DNA of 64,000 nt from Arthrospiribacter ruber (GTDB lineage Bacteria; Bacteroidota; Bacteroidia; Cytophagales; Cyclobacteriaceae): NCBI RefSeq assembly GCF_019343195.1, contig NZ_RPHB01000008.1, positions 124,001 to 188,000 of the forward strand, read 5' to 3'. The position numbers were made by a program, and so were the translations under genes. The notes under the pieces are model-generated. The model was not told where the DNA came from, made no database searches, and was given only the letters and a program-made list of their open reading frames with translations. Below are positions 27,443 to 35,910 of the stretch, piece after piece. Each line of letters starts with the position of its first letter. Position 1 is the stretch's first letter.

Positions 27443-27889
27443 GCCCTGTAAGGGCGGATTGTATAATAGCCCAGGATTTTAAAATCTACCATTGACAGAT
27501 ATGGAGGGATCGTCATTCTGAGATTTTAAAATTTTGCATTTACAGAAAGGAAATGACAGTTGGTGTACGTCATCCTGAATCGGAGCTTGCGGAGATGAAA
27601 GCCTGTCCCGCAGCATTGCGGGAGATCTCCTCTATTTTGGGAGACTCTTCCTTCGTCAGAGTGACGTGTCGCCCCGATCGATGTCATTGGTAACGTAGTG
27701 AAGAATCTCTTACCATGTGGGAGATGCTTCGACTCCGCAAGCTCCGCTCAGCATGACGCGTAATTTTGTCATTACCCTTTCTGAACATTCCCTAAATGTT
27801 AAAATCTCAGAATGACGGGTCTGCAGATGTCATTTCCTTTCTGTAAATGTCAATTTTAATAACTCAGGATGACGTACACCAACTGTCAT
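27443..27889. repeat. Composite inverted-repeat cluster in a 717-base gene-free stretch
   Basis: No gene fits between 27262 and 27978. The stretch holds four pairs of perfect arms in opposite orientation: 27511-27527 with 27801-27817 (17 bp), 27537-27558 with 27828-27849 (22 bp), 27553-27578 with 27864-27889 (26 bp) and 27581-27594 with 27733-27746 (14 bp). Small hairpins lie at 27443-27455 (GCCCT/AGGGC) and 27607-27622 (CCCGCA/TGCGGG). The core includes the CGTCATTCTGAG / GTCATGCTGAGCGGAG type of word that recurs between genes in many bacterial genomes. No transposase is present. Confidence 0.8.
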
Positions 27890-27978
27890 TCCCCTTCTAT
27901 CATTGCCAATTTCAATAACTCTGAATATCAGCCATACCTATTGCTGTCAGTTCAGCAATAAAACAGTTACACAATTCA

Positions 27979-29013
27979 TCACTTCCCCGGAGTTAGTACA
28001 ATCTTCCTAAACTCCACCGGTCCATGGTCTCCCTGAAGCATTATTGGTCCAGGAAGGGCCTCGTGACTGTCCAAAGCTCCTCCGGTAATTCCGGGGATGA
28101 TCTGATCACAAATAATGTTTTTACCATTGGCAACTATAGTCAGTCTTCTTCCTACCAAGGTAATCTCAAAAGTCTGCCACTCTCCTGCTGCCTTTGCCAC
28201 CATCTCATTGGGGGTCAAAAACCCATACACTCCTCCAAAAAGTACCGATGAGGCTTCTTTCCCTTTGTCATCCTGGATTTGTACTTCATACCTTCCTCTC
28301 AAAAAAATTCCACTATTGCTTCCTTCCGGATACCGGAATTCCACTTCTAGCTTAAAATCATCAAATTTCTCCTCTGTGATCAAATTGGCACCTGAAACTT
28401 CACTTGTGAGAATGCCATTAACTACCTTCCATTGATTATGTTCATTATCCGCATACCAGCCTGAAAGGTCATTTCCATTAAAAATCGCAATTGGTTCCGC
28501 CCATTCAGGAGCCTTCTCTCTTACAAGAGATGGAGCCGGTTTTCCCACAAAACTGTATTTATCACCCATGGGATGTAATATAGTGCCTGTCATTTCCCCA
28601 TTATTGACCATGCCTTCAAAGACCAAATCCTGATCAGTATTCTGCCATTGTGGCGGAATGCTAAAAGAGACCTTTCCATTTTCGAAATGAACTTTGGAAA
28701 TTGGTCTGGCACTCCCATCATCTCCTACAAAATGTCCAGTAAGCACCTTGAAGCCTGATAATTTCACCTCCAACCAGGATGGCGCTTCTTTTCCATTTTT
28801 GTCCAGAGTGAGGTTCCACCTACCTATGACATCCTCCGCATCAGGTGTACTCAGCTGCGTAGTATGTGGGCTTGGTTCATCAGTTTGGAAGGCAACTTGC
28901 CCGGCTTGAGGTGTATTTTGGCTGTGGGCAGAAAAAATAAGGCCCAAGGTCAATAATGACCCTAGGCCTAGTGTTTTTAAGTTGTGATTGAGGTATGGTT
29001 TCGATGTATTCAT
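27979..29013 (-). CDS. Exported DUF1080 protein (3-keto-disaccharide hydrolase-like)
   Basis: A 344-residue secreted protein. Residues 1-31 form a signal peptide (LGLGSLLTLGLIFSAHSQ). A beta-rich N-terminal domain (about 60-160) is followed by the DUF1080 concanavalin-like domain (about 175-342), which starts IAIFNGNDLSGW and contains WKVVNGILTSE, LEVEFRYPEGSNSGIFLRG and WQTFEITLVGRR. DUF1080 proteins are found in glycan and 3-keto-sugar catabolism loci, and some hydrolyse 3-ketoglycosides; the activity here is inferred from family only. It stands alone next to the repeat cluster. Confidence 0.85.
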   Translation of the reverse strand: MNTSKPYLNHNLKTLGLGSLLTLGLIFSAHSQNTPQAGQVAFQTDEPSPHTTQLSTPDAEDVIGRWNLTLDKNGKEAPSWLEVKLSGFKVLTGHFVGDDGSARPISKVHFENGKVSFSIPPQWQNTDQDLVFEGMVNNGEMTGTILHPMGDKYSFVGKPAPSLVREKAPEWAEPIAIFNGNDLSGWYADNEHNQWKVVNGILTSEVSGANLITEEKFDDFKLEVEFRYPEGSNSGIFLRGRYEVQIQDDKGKEASSVLFGGVYGFLTPNEMVAKAAGEWQTFEITLVGRRLTIVANGKNIICDQIIPGITGGALDSHEALPGPIMLQGDHGPVEFRKIVLTPGK

Positions 29014-29104
29014 CTCTTGAAATTAAAGGTTATTTGGATTTCAAGATAGCCAAATACCTTAATTTTTAAAACTCCTCGCCTCATTAGTCAAAATTTCAAG
29101 TTCT

Positions 29105-29656
29105 TTAATTCATCCTTCTACTTGCTGTAAATTCTCCGACCACCTCTATTTCTCCTGTTACATTAAAATTATCATCTGTTTTTGCCAAAATCACATTAAA
29201 GCTACCTTCTACTTTATTATCAGATGATGAAGAGATAGTTAGAGTGCCTCCATACCCTTCTATTAGAGTCGAGTATTCTTCTGAAGCCGTAAAATCACCA
29301 TTGGGAATGTGCGTGTATATTGCTGTGAAAACAGAAGTGCTGTTAGGTTCAAAACCTACCTGATAAGTTCCAGGTGAAGGTCTTGATACATTTGAAGTGG
29401 ATGAAGTTAACATCAACTGGAAGCTAAGGCTTTGTGGATTATTATCGTTCATGCTTATCTCCCAAGTGTTAACTCCAAAAGAAGACATACCATCAAAATC
29501 AGCAAAGCCAGATGCCGTAGATTGAAAATTTCCTGAAACTTCAAGTTGAAAATCGTCTGCGCCTGAAATAGGATCCGATCCATTATCATTGCTACATGCG
29601 CCACTCAAAACCAAAAAGCACATGAAAATAACTGATAGGCTTTTTATTGATTTCAT
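29105..29656 (-). CDS. Putative lipoprotein of unknown function (183 aa)
   Basis: The N-terminus MKSIKSLSVIFMCFLVLSGAC is a lipoprotein signal with Cys21, followed by an acidic SNDNGSDP linker. The mature part is predicted all-beta (GTYQVGFEP, GTLTISSSSDNKVEGSF, IEVVGEFTASRR) and may belong to the small immunoglobulin- or DUF6252-like lipoproteins of Bacteroidota. The plus-strand lipoprotein at 34743-35282 has a similar size and layout and also ends in G-x-F-x-x-x-RR, so the two may be distant paralogues. It lies 47 bases downstream of the barrel gene of sensory module 1. Confidence 0.6.
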   Translation of the reverse strand: MKSIKSLSVIFMCFLVLSGACSNDNGSDPISGADDFQLEVSGNFQSTASGFADFDGMSSFGVNTWEISMNDNNPQSLSFQLMLTSSTSNVSRPSPGTYQVGFEPNSTSVFTAIYTHIPNGDFTASEEYSTLIEGYGGTLTISSSSDNKVEGSFNVILAKTDDNFNVTGEIEVVGEFTASRRMN

Positions 29657-29703
29657 TTTTTTGATTATATAATAATTAGAATTCTTCCTTGTTTGGTTTT
29701 AGA

Positions 29704-30231
29704 TCAATTGATCTTCAAAACTACTCCCAGGTTCAACCAAGCCCAAGTATTACCGATCTCCCCGTACACTCCAAATTTTTCAGAGAGATAATACCTCGCA
29801 CCTGCATGAAATGAGAGAAAGGCCCCTCCGGTAGCAAATGCAGTTCCCTCAAAGTTGAAATTCCTGTAATACAAACCCAAACCTCCATATAGGTCTAGAT
29901 TGTCTTTCTCAAGTTCCAAAAGCTCTGCAAAATGGAATGAGCCCCGAACCCCAAAAGTGGTCAATGAATAAAAATTATACCCTACGTAGCCGAATTCTCC
30001 AGCTACGCCTATTACTCCTTTCTCAAGGCTGGCAACCCCATACTCTGCACCCACTCCTATTGGCAAGCCAAAACCACCGCCCCATAAACCCGCTGCATAA
30101 GTACTTCCCAGCCCTAGACCAGCGTTCAAAACCAAGTCTTTTTCCTGAAAAGCCTGCCCATGCACGTACGGCAGTGAGAAAATAAACAAAATGAACACAA
30201 AAGCGATCCTGATAAAATTTTGATGTAGCAT
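29704..30231 (-). CDS. Small predicted outer-membrane beta-barrel, sensory module 1
   Basis: A 175-residue exported protein with signal peptide (MLHQNFIRIAFVFILFIFSLPYVHGQ). The rest alternates hydrophobic and glycine/aromatic residues in short strands (LNAGLGLGSTYAAG, VGAEYGVASLEKG, FHAGARYYLSEKFGVYGEIG) and ends with LNLGVVLKIN, a terminal strand suited to outer-membrane insertion, so an 8-stranded barrel is likely. An upstream in-frame start at 30285 is not credible. It is a paralogue of 37667-38239; both face a LytS-type kinase gene divergently, suggesting a functional link with the sensor. Confidence 0.7.
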   Translation of the reverse strand: MLHQNFIRIAFVFILFIFSLPYVHGQAFQEKDLVLNAGLGLGSTYAAGLWGGGFGLPIGVGAEYGVASLEKGVIGVAGEFGYVGYNFYSLTTFGVRGSFHFAELLELEKDNLDLYGGLGLYYRNFNFEGTAFATGGAFLSFHAGARYYLSEKFGVYGEIGNTWAWLNLGVVLKIN

Positions 30232-30660
30232 GATAAATTGATTTTGTTTGATTGTTGTAAATGAGCTTAAAAAAAGAAAACTCACAATCGAAATTATATC
30301 AATATTTTAAATAAAAAAAATTACAAAAACCACAATTTTTATATACTTATTATCAAAAATAACGAATAATAATTTAAACATCCACCTTACTAATTCAAGT
30401 TAGATAAATTCTCATTGGAAGGTTTTTGAAAAAAAATTAAATCAAATATTTCGGAAACAATTTTCTCATCCTGACACCTTATAAACCCTAGAATTCAAGA
30501 ATACTATGTACCTCCTCCATATTTTCCACAAAACTTTCTTTTTTGTTTTGGAATTCCAGGATTAATTTAGTTTTTTAAACAAAAATTTAATTAATCGGAG
30601 TATAGTTCAAAACCCCGTTAAGTTCAACCCCGATTACTACCCTTAATTACTTAAAGTAAA
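30232..30660. promoter_or_regulatory. Divergent control region of sensory module 1 with tandem repeat
   Basis: The 429-base AT-rich region between the barrel and kinase genes must hold both promoters. Near the kinase start, AGTTCAAAACCCCGTTA (30604-30620) is followed directly by AGTTCAACCCCGATTA (30621-30636). A direct repeat of this size upstream of a LytTR-linked gene is a candidate response-regulator site; LytTR proteins are known to bind direct repeats. No other structure was found. Confidence 0.45.
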
Positions 30661-32679
30661 ATGTCGTTTAGATATTTTTTGGTGACCTGTGTTTGTTTCA
30701 CTCATTCATTTTTTATCGTTGCCCAATCTGAATTGGACAGCCTTAAAGCTGTGCTTCAAAGCAATTCAGACGATTCCAGCAAAGTCAGAACTGCTATGTA
30801 TCTTTCCAGGCAGATCCATCGGCTCAACCCTGAGGATGAGGATGATTTTCGATTTGCAGAACTTGCTGTAGAAATGGCAGAAACCCACGATGACACCCTA
30901 CTTTTAGCAGAAAGTCTCGACAACCTTGGGCTGCTTTACAGATATCATTCACTTTATGCCAAATCAATCCCTCTTCATGTAAGGGCCGTTGAACTTGTCA
31001 AAGACAAGGAGGTTGATCCATATTTCAAAATGCGATTTGCCAATAATGTTGGGGTATCAGCCAGGTACGACCAAGCATTTGACCTTGCAGTGGAATACTA
31101 CCTTTTTGCCCTTAAAATCGCCGAAGAAGAAAACAACCTTCGCAACATCGCTATAGCTTCCAATGGACTGGGGAATTCATTGAGCTATATTGAAGGAAAA
31201 GATGAAGAAGCCCTTGAATATTATCTGAAAGCCCTTGAAACTGAAAAGGAACAGGAAAATACTTTGGGAATGGCCATGAACTACCTTTCCATTGCAAGCT
31301 ATTACTCCAGAAAAAAAGATTATCCTGAGGCAAGAAACTACCTGGATGAGCTGCTCATCATCAATACCGAAAGAAAGGACAAGCACGGACTGGGCATGAC
31401 CTATGAATATTACGGACATTCTTATCTGGAAGAGGGCCAAGACCTCAATCAAGCGAGAGCGTATTACCAAAAAGCACTGGAAATTTTTGAAGAAATCAAT
31501 CAGAAACACAAAGTTTCCGGAATGCTACTTGCCTTAGGCGAGGTTCAGTTGCAGCAAAACCGCACTTCTGCTGCCTTGGATTATTTCAGAAAATCTCTTC
31601 GTATCGCCCAAGAAGTAAACAATAAGGCCCTTATCAGGGAATGCGCAGCCAAAATGTCAGAAGTCTATGAAAAGGGAGAAAACTATGCCCAAGCCTTACA
31701 GTACTTTAAAATGGCTGAATCATACAAAGATAGCCTCAACCTTGTGGAGCAGGAAGCCACTATTGCTGGCTTAAGAATGGAATTCGACTTTGAGAAAAAA
31801 GAAAACGAAATCAACCTCCTACAGGCAGAAAAAGACCTGCAAGAACAGCAGTTCCTCCTTTCTGAAGAAAAATTCAAACGGGAAAGAACCTTACTTTTCG
31901 GAATGCTATTGGCCATTATTGCAGTCACCTTGGTGATCATACTGACACTTAGAAACCTCAACCTAAAGAAAAACCTGGCTTTACAACTTGAAGAGCAAAA
32001 AAGAAAGGAATTGGAAGCTGCCTATCGCAACGACCTGCTGCAAGCCGAAGTATTGGCTACCAGAATGCAGATGAACCCTCATTTCCTTTTCAACTGTCTC
32101 AATTCTATCAAACTTCTGATCCAAAAAGACCAAAAAAGAGAAGCTATCAAATACCTGACTACTTTGAGCAGGTTTATCAGAGACATCCTTCAAACAAGCA
32201 AAGTACCTACAATCAGCCTTGAAGAGGAACTTGAACTTACAAGGAAATACGTAGAACTTGAAGAAAACCGCTTTGGACAAAACCTCAATTTCGGTCTTCT
32301 TCTTGATAACATTGACGAGGAGGAACTGCAGAACACCAGAGTTCCTCCTATGCTGCTGCAACCCTTCGTGGAAAATTCAATTTGGCATGGTCTGCTTCCC
32401 AGTCCCGCTCCTTTCAAAAAACTGGAAATCCAAATAAGGAAAAACAGTCAAGGAATCGTGATTTCCATTAAAGACAATGGTGTGGGCAGACAAAAAAAGG
32501 CAGCCAATCCAGAACATAACAGCCACAAAAGTATGGGGGTAAGCATTACCCAGCAGAGGATAGACCTATTCAACAGAATTTCTGGAAAAAACATGGTCTT
32601 TGACACCTTGGACCATAAAGATGAGCAGCAGATGCCCACAGGAACAGAAGTGAAAATTAGCCTTTCGGAAGCATCATAA
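30661..32679 (+). CDS. TPR-repeat LytS-type sensor histidine kinase, sensory module 1
   Basis: A 672-residue membrane sensor kinase. It has a signal peptide (about 1-22), then tetratricopeptide repeats over about residues 60-350 that would lie in the periplasm, a transmembrane helix at about 410-430, a coiled coil, and a PF06580-type kinase domain with MNPHFLFNCLNSIK carrying the phospho-acceptor His at about residue 473. The ATPase part shows the N box QPFVENSIWHGL and DNGVGRQ. Kinases of this type autophosphorylate and pass phosphate to LytTR regulators; the partner is encoded 13 bases downstream. It is paralogous to 38383-40431. Confidence 0.9.
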   Translation: MSFRYFLVTCVCFTHSFFIVAQSELDSLKAVLQSNSDDSSKVRTAMYLSRQIHRLNPEDEDDFRFAELAVEMAETHDDTLLLAESLDNLGLLYRYHSLYAKSIPLHVRAVELVKDKEVDPYFKMRFANNVGVSARYDQAFDLAVEYYLFALKIAEEENNLRNIAIASNGLGNSLSYIEGKDEEALEYYLKALETEKEQENTLGMAMNYLSIASYYSRKKDYPEARNYLDELLIINTERKDKHGLGMTYEYYGHSYLEEGQDLNQARAYYQKALEIFEEINQKHKVSGMLLALGEVQLQQNRTSAALDYFRKSLRIAQEVNNKALIRECAAKMSEVYEKGENYAQALQYFKMAESYKDSLNLVEQEATIAGLRMEFDFEKKENEINLLQAEKDLQEQQFLLSEEKFKRERTLLFGMLLAIIAVTLVIILTLRNLNLKKNLALQLEEQKRKELEAAYRNDLLQAEVLATRMQMNPHFLFNCLNSIKLLIQKDQKREAIKYLTTLSRFIRDILQTSKVPTISLEEELELTRKYVELEENRFGQNLNFGLLLDNIDEEELQNTRVPPMLLQPFVENSIWHGLLPSPAPFKKLEIQIRKNSQGIVISIKDNGVGRQKKAANPEHNSHKSMGVSITQQRIDLFNRISGKNMVFDTLDHKDEQQMPTGTEVKISLSEAS

Positions 32680-32692
32680 ACCCAAATGAAAA

Positions 32693-33457
32693 ATGAAAAT
32701 CGCGATAGTTGACGACGAAATACATTGCATAGAAAGCTTGGAAATGGACTTAGAAAGTCTGGAATCTGAACATGAAATTGTATTTAAGACTTCCAATCCA
32801 TTGGAAGCACTTGAAAACCTCCCAAAACTAAAGCTGGACATTCTTTTCCTGGATGTGGAGATGCCAAAGCTCAATGGATTTGAGTTGCTAGATCAACTGC
32901 ACAAATTAAATTTTGATGTAGTTTTCACTACTGCCTATAGCCAATATGCCCTGCAAGCTTTTAAAAACAAAGCCTTTAGCTTTTTACTAAAACCTGTAGA
33001 TGTAGATGAACTAGCGGAAGTGCTCGCTTCCTGGGAAACTGACCAAAAAAAGCGGTCCGTGCTTTTGGATGAAATTGCGGTAAAGGAGCTTTTGGAAAAA
33101 ATCAAGTACGAAGGTTATGTCAAAAGCAAAATTGCTATACCTACTGTAAATGGATTTGAATTTTTGAAAGTGGAAGAGATCATGTATTGCCAAAGTGAAA
33201 ACAATTATACTCGTATCCATCTCCAATGTGGAGAGCATAAACTCATCAGCAAAACTTTAAAGGACGTAGAAAAAACCTTGACCAATTACATGTTCCTCAG
33301 AATACATCAGAGCTACTTGATCAATCCCAAATTCCTCAAACAGTATCATAAAAATGACGGCGGATATGTCGTCATGGACAATGGCAATTCTTTGCCGGTC
33401 AGTAAGCAAAAAAGACACCTACTTACTGAGTTTTATGACATTATCAGCAGGGACTGA
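32693..33457 (+). CDS. LytTR-family response regulator, sensory module 1
   Basis: A 254-residue response regulator. The receiver domain (about 1-115) has acidic pocket residues in IVDDEIHC, the phospho-acceptor D54 in LFLDVEMPKLNGF, the TTAYSQYALQAF switch and K in FLLKPVD. The C-terminal LytTR DNA-binding domain (about 150-250) contains VEEIMYCQSENNYTRIHL and IHQSYLINPKFL, typical of direct-repeat binders. It is encoded immediately after its kinase and likely controls the divergent barrel gene and the kinase operon itself. A strong terminator lies 288 bases downstream, leaving a long untranslated tail. Confidence 0.92.
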   Translation: MKIAIVDDEIHCIESLEMDLESLESEHEIVFKTSNPLEALENLPKLKLDILFLDVEMPKLNGFELLDQLHKLNFDVVFTTAYSQYALQAFKNKAFSFLLKPVDVDELAEVLASWETDQKKRSVLLDEIAVKELLEKIKYEGYVKSKIAIPTVNGFEFLKVEEIMYCQSENNYTRIHLQCGEHKLISKTLKDVEKTLTNYMFLRIHQSYLINPKFLKQYHKNDGGYVVMDNGNSLPVSKQKRHLLTEFYDIISRD

Positions 33458-34008
33458 TAGCATGGCTTTTCTTCCACTTTTTAAAAGGTATACTTTACTC
33501 ATTGAAAATCATCAATTAATCATCAGATATTTTTTCGGATTGAAAGATTTATTTACTTGAAAGAAGATTTGAAGGAAATCACCAAATGGTGAAGATCCTG
33601 TAGACTTGAAAAATGGTATTCATGTAATTGATAAAAACAGGGGTGAATCATTTTTATCGATGCTCTTCCAAATACAGGCATAAGGCCAGTGTTTAAGGGT
33701 GAACAAAGAGTACGGTGAAAGTGAAGATTTTTTTTTGAACGACTGCGGGGTATCATTACCCCGCTTTTTTTTTCAAAAAGATGGGATGTCTTCAATTTTA
33801 GAAATTGATCGTAAAACTGTTACTTCTTTCTGATGAAAGTAGAAACTTACTATACTCTACTTCTTCAAATACTTACAATTCTCATTGAAATGGCCAAAAA
33901 AGTAATTTCATGTTTTATAGGAATATTATTTTAGAGAGTTTTAAAAAAGAATAAATTAATTCATTAATTTAGAATAATAAAAAAATTTTCAATTTAAAAA
34001 TTCTCACT
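33458..34008. other. Gene-free 551-base stretch with terminator; possible 3' UTR or small RNA
   Basis: There is no credible gene on either strand. The plus-strand terminator at 33745-33773 lies 288 bases after the response-regulator stop, so the tail may be an extended 3' UTR or a separate short transcript. Beyond the terminator the sequence is AT-rich and probably carries the promoter of the Bor-like gene at 34009. Confidence 0.4.
33745..33773 (+). terminator. Strong intrinsic terminator after sensory module 1
   Basis: GCGGGGTA at 33745-33752 pairs with TACCCCGC at 33757-33764 around a TCAT tetraloop, followed by nine T. It is among the strongest terminators in the window. Confidence 0.9.
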
Positions 34009-34302
34009 ATGAAAAGTCAATTTTACAGTTTGCTCTTCGCAGCACTTTTGATGTTTGGTACCACTTCATGTTATACCTACCAATTCAGTGTAGGAAATGG
34101 AGCTCAAACCGGTGCTTCGGTGACCCAGAAAAACCATTACCTAATTTATGGTCTTGCACCGATCGGCACTTCTGATCCAAAGCAAATGGCCAATGGTGCT
34201 GCAGATTATGATGTTCAAATCCAGCACACTTTTGTGGATGGTTTGCTTAACATGATTACGTTTGGTATTTACACCCCAACAACCACTACTGTGACACGAT
34301 GA
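34009..34302 (+). CDS. Bor-like small lipoprotein
   Basis: A 97-residue lipoprotein with the signal MKSQFYSLLFAALLMFGTTSC (Cys21). The mature part begins YTYQFSVGNGAQ and ends with TFVDGLLNMITFGIYTP, which closely follows the end of the phage lambda Bor family (F-V-N-G-L-L-x-x-I-T-x-G-I-Y-T-P). In lambda, Bor is a cell-surface lipoprotein linked to serum survival; in Bacteroidota such genes are chromosomal and their role is unknown. It has its own upstream AT-rich promoter region and a perfect terminator after it. Confidence 0.75.
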   Translation: MKSQFYSLLFAALLMFGTTSCYTYQFSVGNGAQTGASVTQKNHYLIYGLAPIGTSDPKQMANGAADYDVQIQHTFVDGLLNMITFGIYTPTTTTVTR

Positions 34303-34307
34303 CATTC

Positions 34308-34341
34308 GGAAGGGGAGTCATACGGCTTCCCCTTCCTTTTT
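34308..34341 (+). terminator. Intrinsic terminator of the Bor-like gene
   Basis: GGAAGGGGA at 34308-34316 pairs perfectly with TCCCCTTCC at 34328-34336, followed by five T. Confidence 0.88.
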
Positions 34342-34449
34342 ATATGAAATCGAGCCTACTTAAGGCATAAAAGTCTGTCAGCCAAAGACAGTGATTACAT
34401 TCATGTTCTCGGAACTGATCATGACCCACTGAAAAGAAAAAATAAACAA

Positions 34450-34656
34450 ATGAAACAAAACCTGGCACTCGGATTTGCACTTCTTGTATTGGTCATCGGA
34501 CTGTTCAATTTTTTCAAATATGTAAGTGATTTCGAGCTCCTGTCTGATTATGGCAAAGGATACCTTAGTGGAAGTGTGATATTTATACTTCTTGGAGGCA
34601 TTTTGTCTTTTTTGATTATCAGAAAAAAAATCCAAACAGCCCAAACCCCGGAATAA
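34450..34656 (+). CDS. Small two-helix membrane protein (68 aa)
   Basis: Two hydrophobic helices (about residues 6-24, LALGFALLVLVIGLF, and about 38-57, GYLSGSVIFILLGGILSFLII) joined by a short acidic loop, then a basic/polar tail RKKIQTAQTPE. I do not recognise the family. It is the only substantial gene candidate between the Bor-like gene and the downstream lipoprotein, on the same strand, and its length and composition fit a real small membrane protein. Function unknown. Confidence 0.5.
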   Translation: MKQNLALGFALLVLVIGLFNFFKYVSDFELLSDYGKGYLSGSVIFILLGGILSFLIIRKKIQTAQTPE

Positions 34657-34742
34657 CAATCCAAAACTTTCCTTTTTGCAATTTCAGTCCTTCATAAAAG
34701 GTCTGCCTGAAATTACTATACCTATAACTTAAAATAAAAACA

Positions 34743-35282
34743 ATGAAAAAACACAGCTCATGTTTATCCTTTTTATTCCTGATTTCAGGTTTACTTTTAT
34801 TTTCCTGTGTCGAAGACGACGAAAACACCAATGGAACCCCTCTGATCAACTCAAGTTTTGAAGCTTCAGAGGCAATTGAAGGGGAGTTTGAAGCAAATGG
34901 ATCATTTGTAGCCCAATATGTACCTGAATTTGAACTCTATGTCAATGGCTTTGATTTTTATGATGCTTCAAATGCAGCAAATTCAGAATTTTTGATCGGG
35001 ATACAAATCTACGATGAAGCAGAAATTGAACTCACTACCGGAATTTATACACTCAGAAATTCTTACTTGGCAGGAGGTGACTTGGGAAGAATGGGAGTTG
35101 GGGTGACTTGGTGGGATGAAAACAGAAATGCGACTATTTATTCGGAAGTAGAACAAGGTATTCTACGCATCAGGGGAATCTCGGAAACAAGAATTTGGGG
35201 TGACTTTATGTTTGACATCATTTCGCCCCAATCAGGCGACAAACTGGTTGTCAGAGATGGGCAATTCGATATTAGAAGGTAA
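34743..35282 (+). CDS. Putative lipoprotein of unknown function (179 aa)
   Basis: The signal ends in LLLFSC (Cys22), followed by an acidic linker VEDDENTNG. The mature part is predicted beta-rich with ELYVNGFDFYD, EIELTTGIYTLRN and the terminal LVVRDGQFDIRR. It resembles in plan the minus-strand lipoprotein at 29105-29656, which sits beside the same sensory module. A bidirectional terminator follows. Function unknown; probably surface or periplasmic. Confidence 0.55.
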   Translation: MKKHSSCLSFLFLISGLLLFSCVEDDENTNGTPLINSSFEASEAIEGEFEANGSFVAQYVPEFELYVNGFDFYDASNAANSEFLIGIQIYDEAEIELTTGIYTLRNSYLAGGDLGRMGVGVTWWDENRNATIYSEVEQGILRIRGISETRIWGDFMFDIISPQSGDKLVVRDGQFDIRR

Positions 35283-35293
35283 ATGATTTTTAT

Positions 35294-35332
35294 AAAAAAA
35301 TAGCGGAATCGCGAAGACTCCGCTATTTTTTT
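35294..35332. terminator. Bidirectional intrinsic terminator
   Basis: TAGCGGA at 35301-35307 pairs with TCCGCTA at 35319-35325, flanked by seven A on the left and seven T on the right, so it works in both directions. It sits between two convergent genes. Confidence 0.9.
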
Positions 35333-35349
35333 AAATGTAAATCCGACTT

Positions 35350-35910
35350 TTACAAAGTCTTCTGCTCCTCATGGATTCCCTCTCTGATCTCTTCTATGAT
35401 CTTTTTGTTAAAAGCTGGCAGATCATCCGGTTTTCTGGAGGTCACTAGACCAGAATCGCAGACGCATTCCTTATCTACCCAATTGACTCCTGCATTGACC
35501 AGGTCAGTTTTGATAGAAGGCCATGAGGTCATTTCTCTGCCATCTAGTGCACTTGTTTCTATCAAAACCTGAGGCCCATGACAAATGGCTGCCACTGGCT
35601 TTCCTTTCTCAAAGAAATGCTTTATAAATTCAATGGCGTCCTCGTTCATCCGCAGTTTATCAGGATTGATGACTCCGCCGGGTATTACCAGGGCATTGTA
35701 GTCTGAAGGGTCCGCTTTATCCAGCTTTTTATCTACTTCAATTTCCTCAGCCCAGTTCCCGTCTTTCCAACCTTTAATGGAATCTGATGGAGATATTACA
35801 TGGACAATTGCCCCAGCTTCTTCCAAAGCTGTCTTGGGACTTTTCAATTCACTTTCTTCAAAACCTGTTTCGGTCAAAATGGCTACTTTTTTATTCTCTA
35901 ACTTACTCAT
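35350..35910 (-). CDS. DJ-1/PfpI-family protein (YhbO-like)
   Basis: A 186-residue DJ-1/PfpI superfamily protein. The nucleophile elbow is AAICHGPQ, with Cys flanked by a following His as in PfpI and YhbO; the conserved early Glu lies in TGFEESEL and the LVIPGGVINPDKLR strand-turn is typical. Members are described as glyoxalase III-type or deglycase enzymes that protect against reactive carbonyls, or as intracellular proteases; which applies here cannot be told. No signal peptide, so cytoplasmic. It converges with a lipoprotein gene on a shared terminator. Confidence 0.88.
   Translation of the reverse strand: MSKLENKKVAILTETGFEESELKSPKTALEEAGAIVHVISPSDSIKGWKDGNWAEEIEVDKKLDKADPSDYNALVIPGGVINPDKLRMNEDAIEFIKHFFEKGKPVAAICHGPQVLIETSALDGREMTSWPSIKTDLVNAGVNWVDKECVCDSGLVTSRKPDDLPAFNKKIIEEIREGIHEEQKTL

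Noticed and set aside
27262-27978. A mobile element or CRISPR array in the repeat-rich spacer
   Set aside because: There is no transposase gene, no constant repeat with unique spacers of equal length, and the arms are inverted rather than directly repeated.
30286-30660. Promoter boxes of the Bacteroidota type (TTTG and TAnnTTTG) before the module 1 kinase
   Set aside because: Only partial matches were found (for example TAGTTTTT), too weak in such AT-rich DNA to report as promoters.
34378-34659. A 93-codon minus-strand frame over the small membrane protein
   Set aside because: It overlaps the plus-strand gene with two clear helices and has no comparable features.
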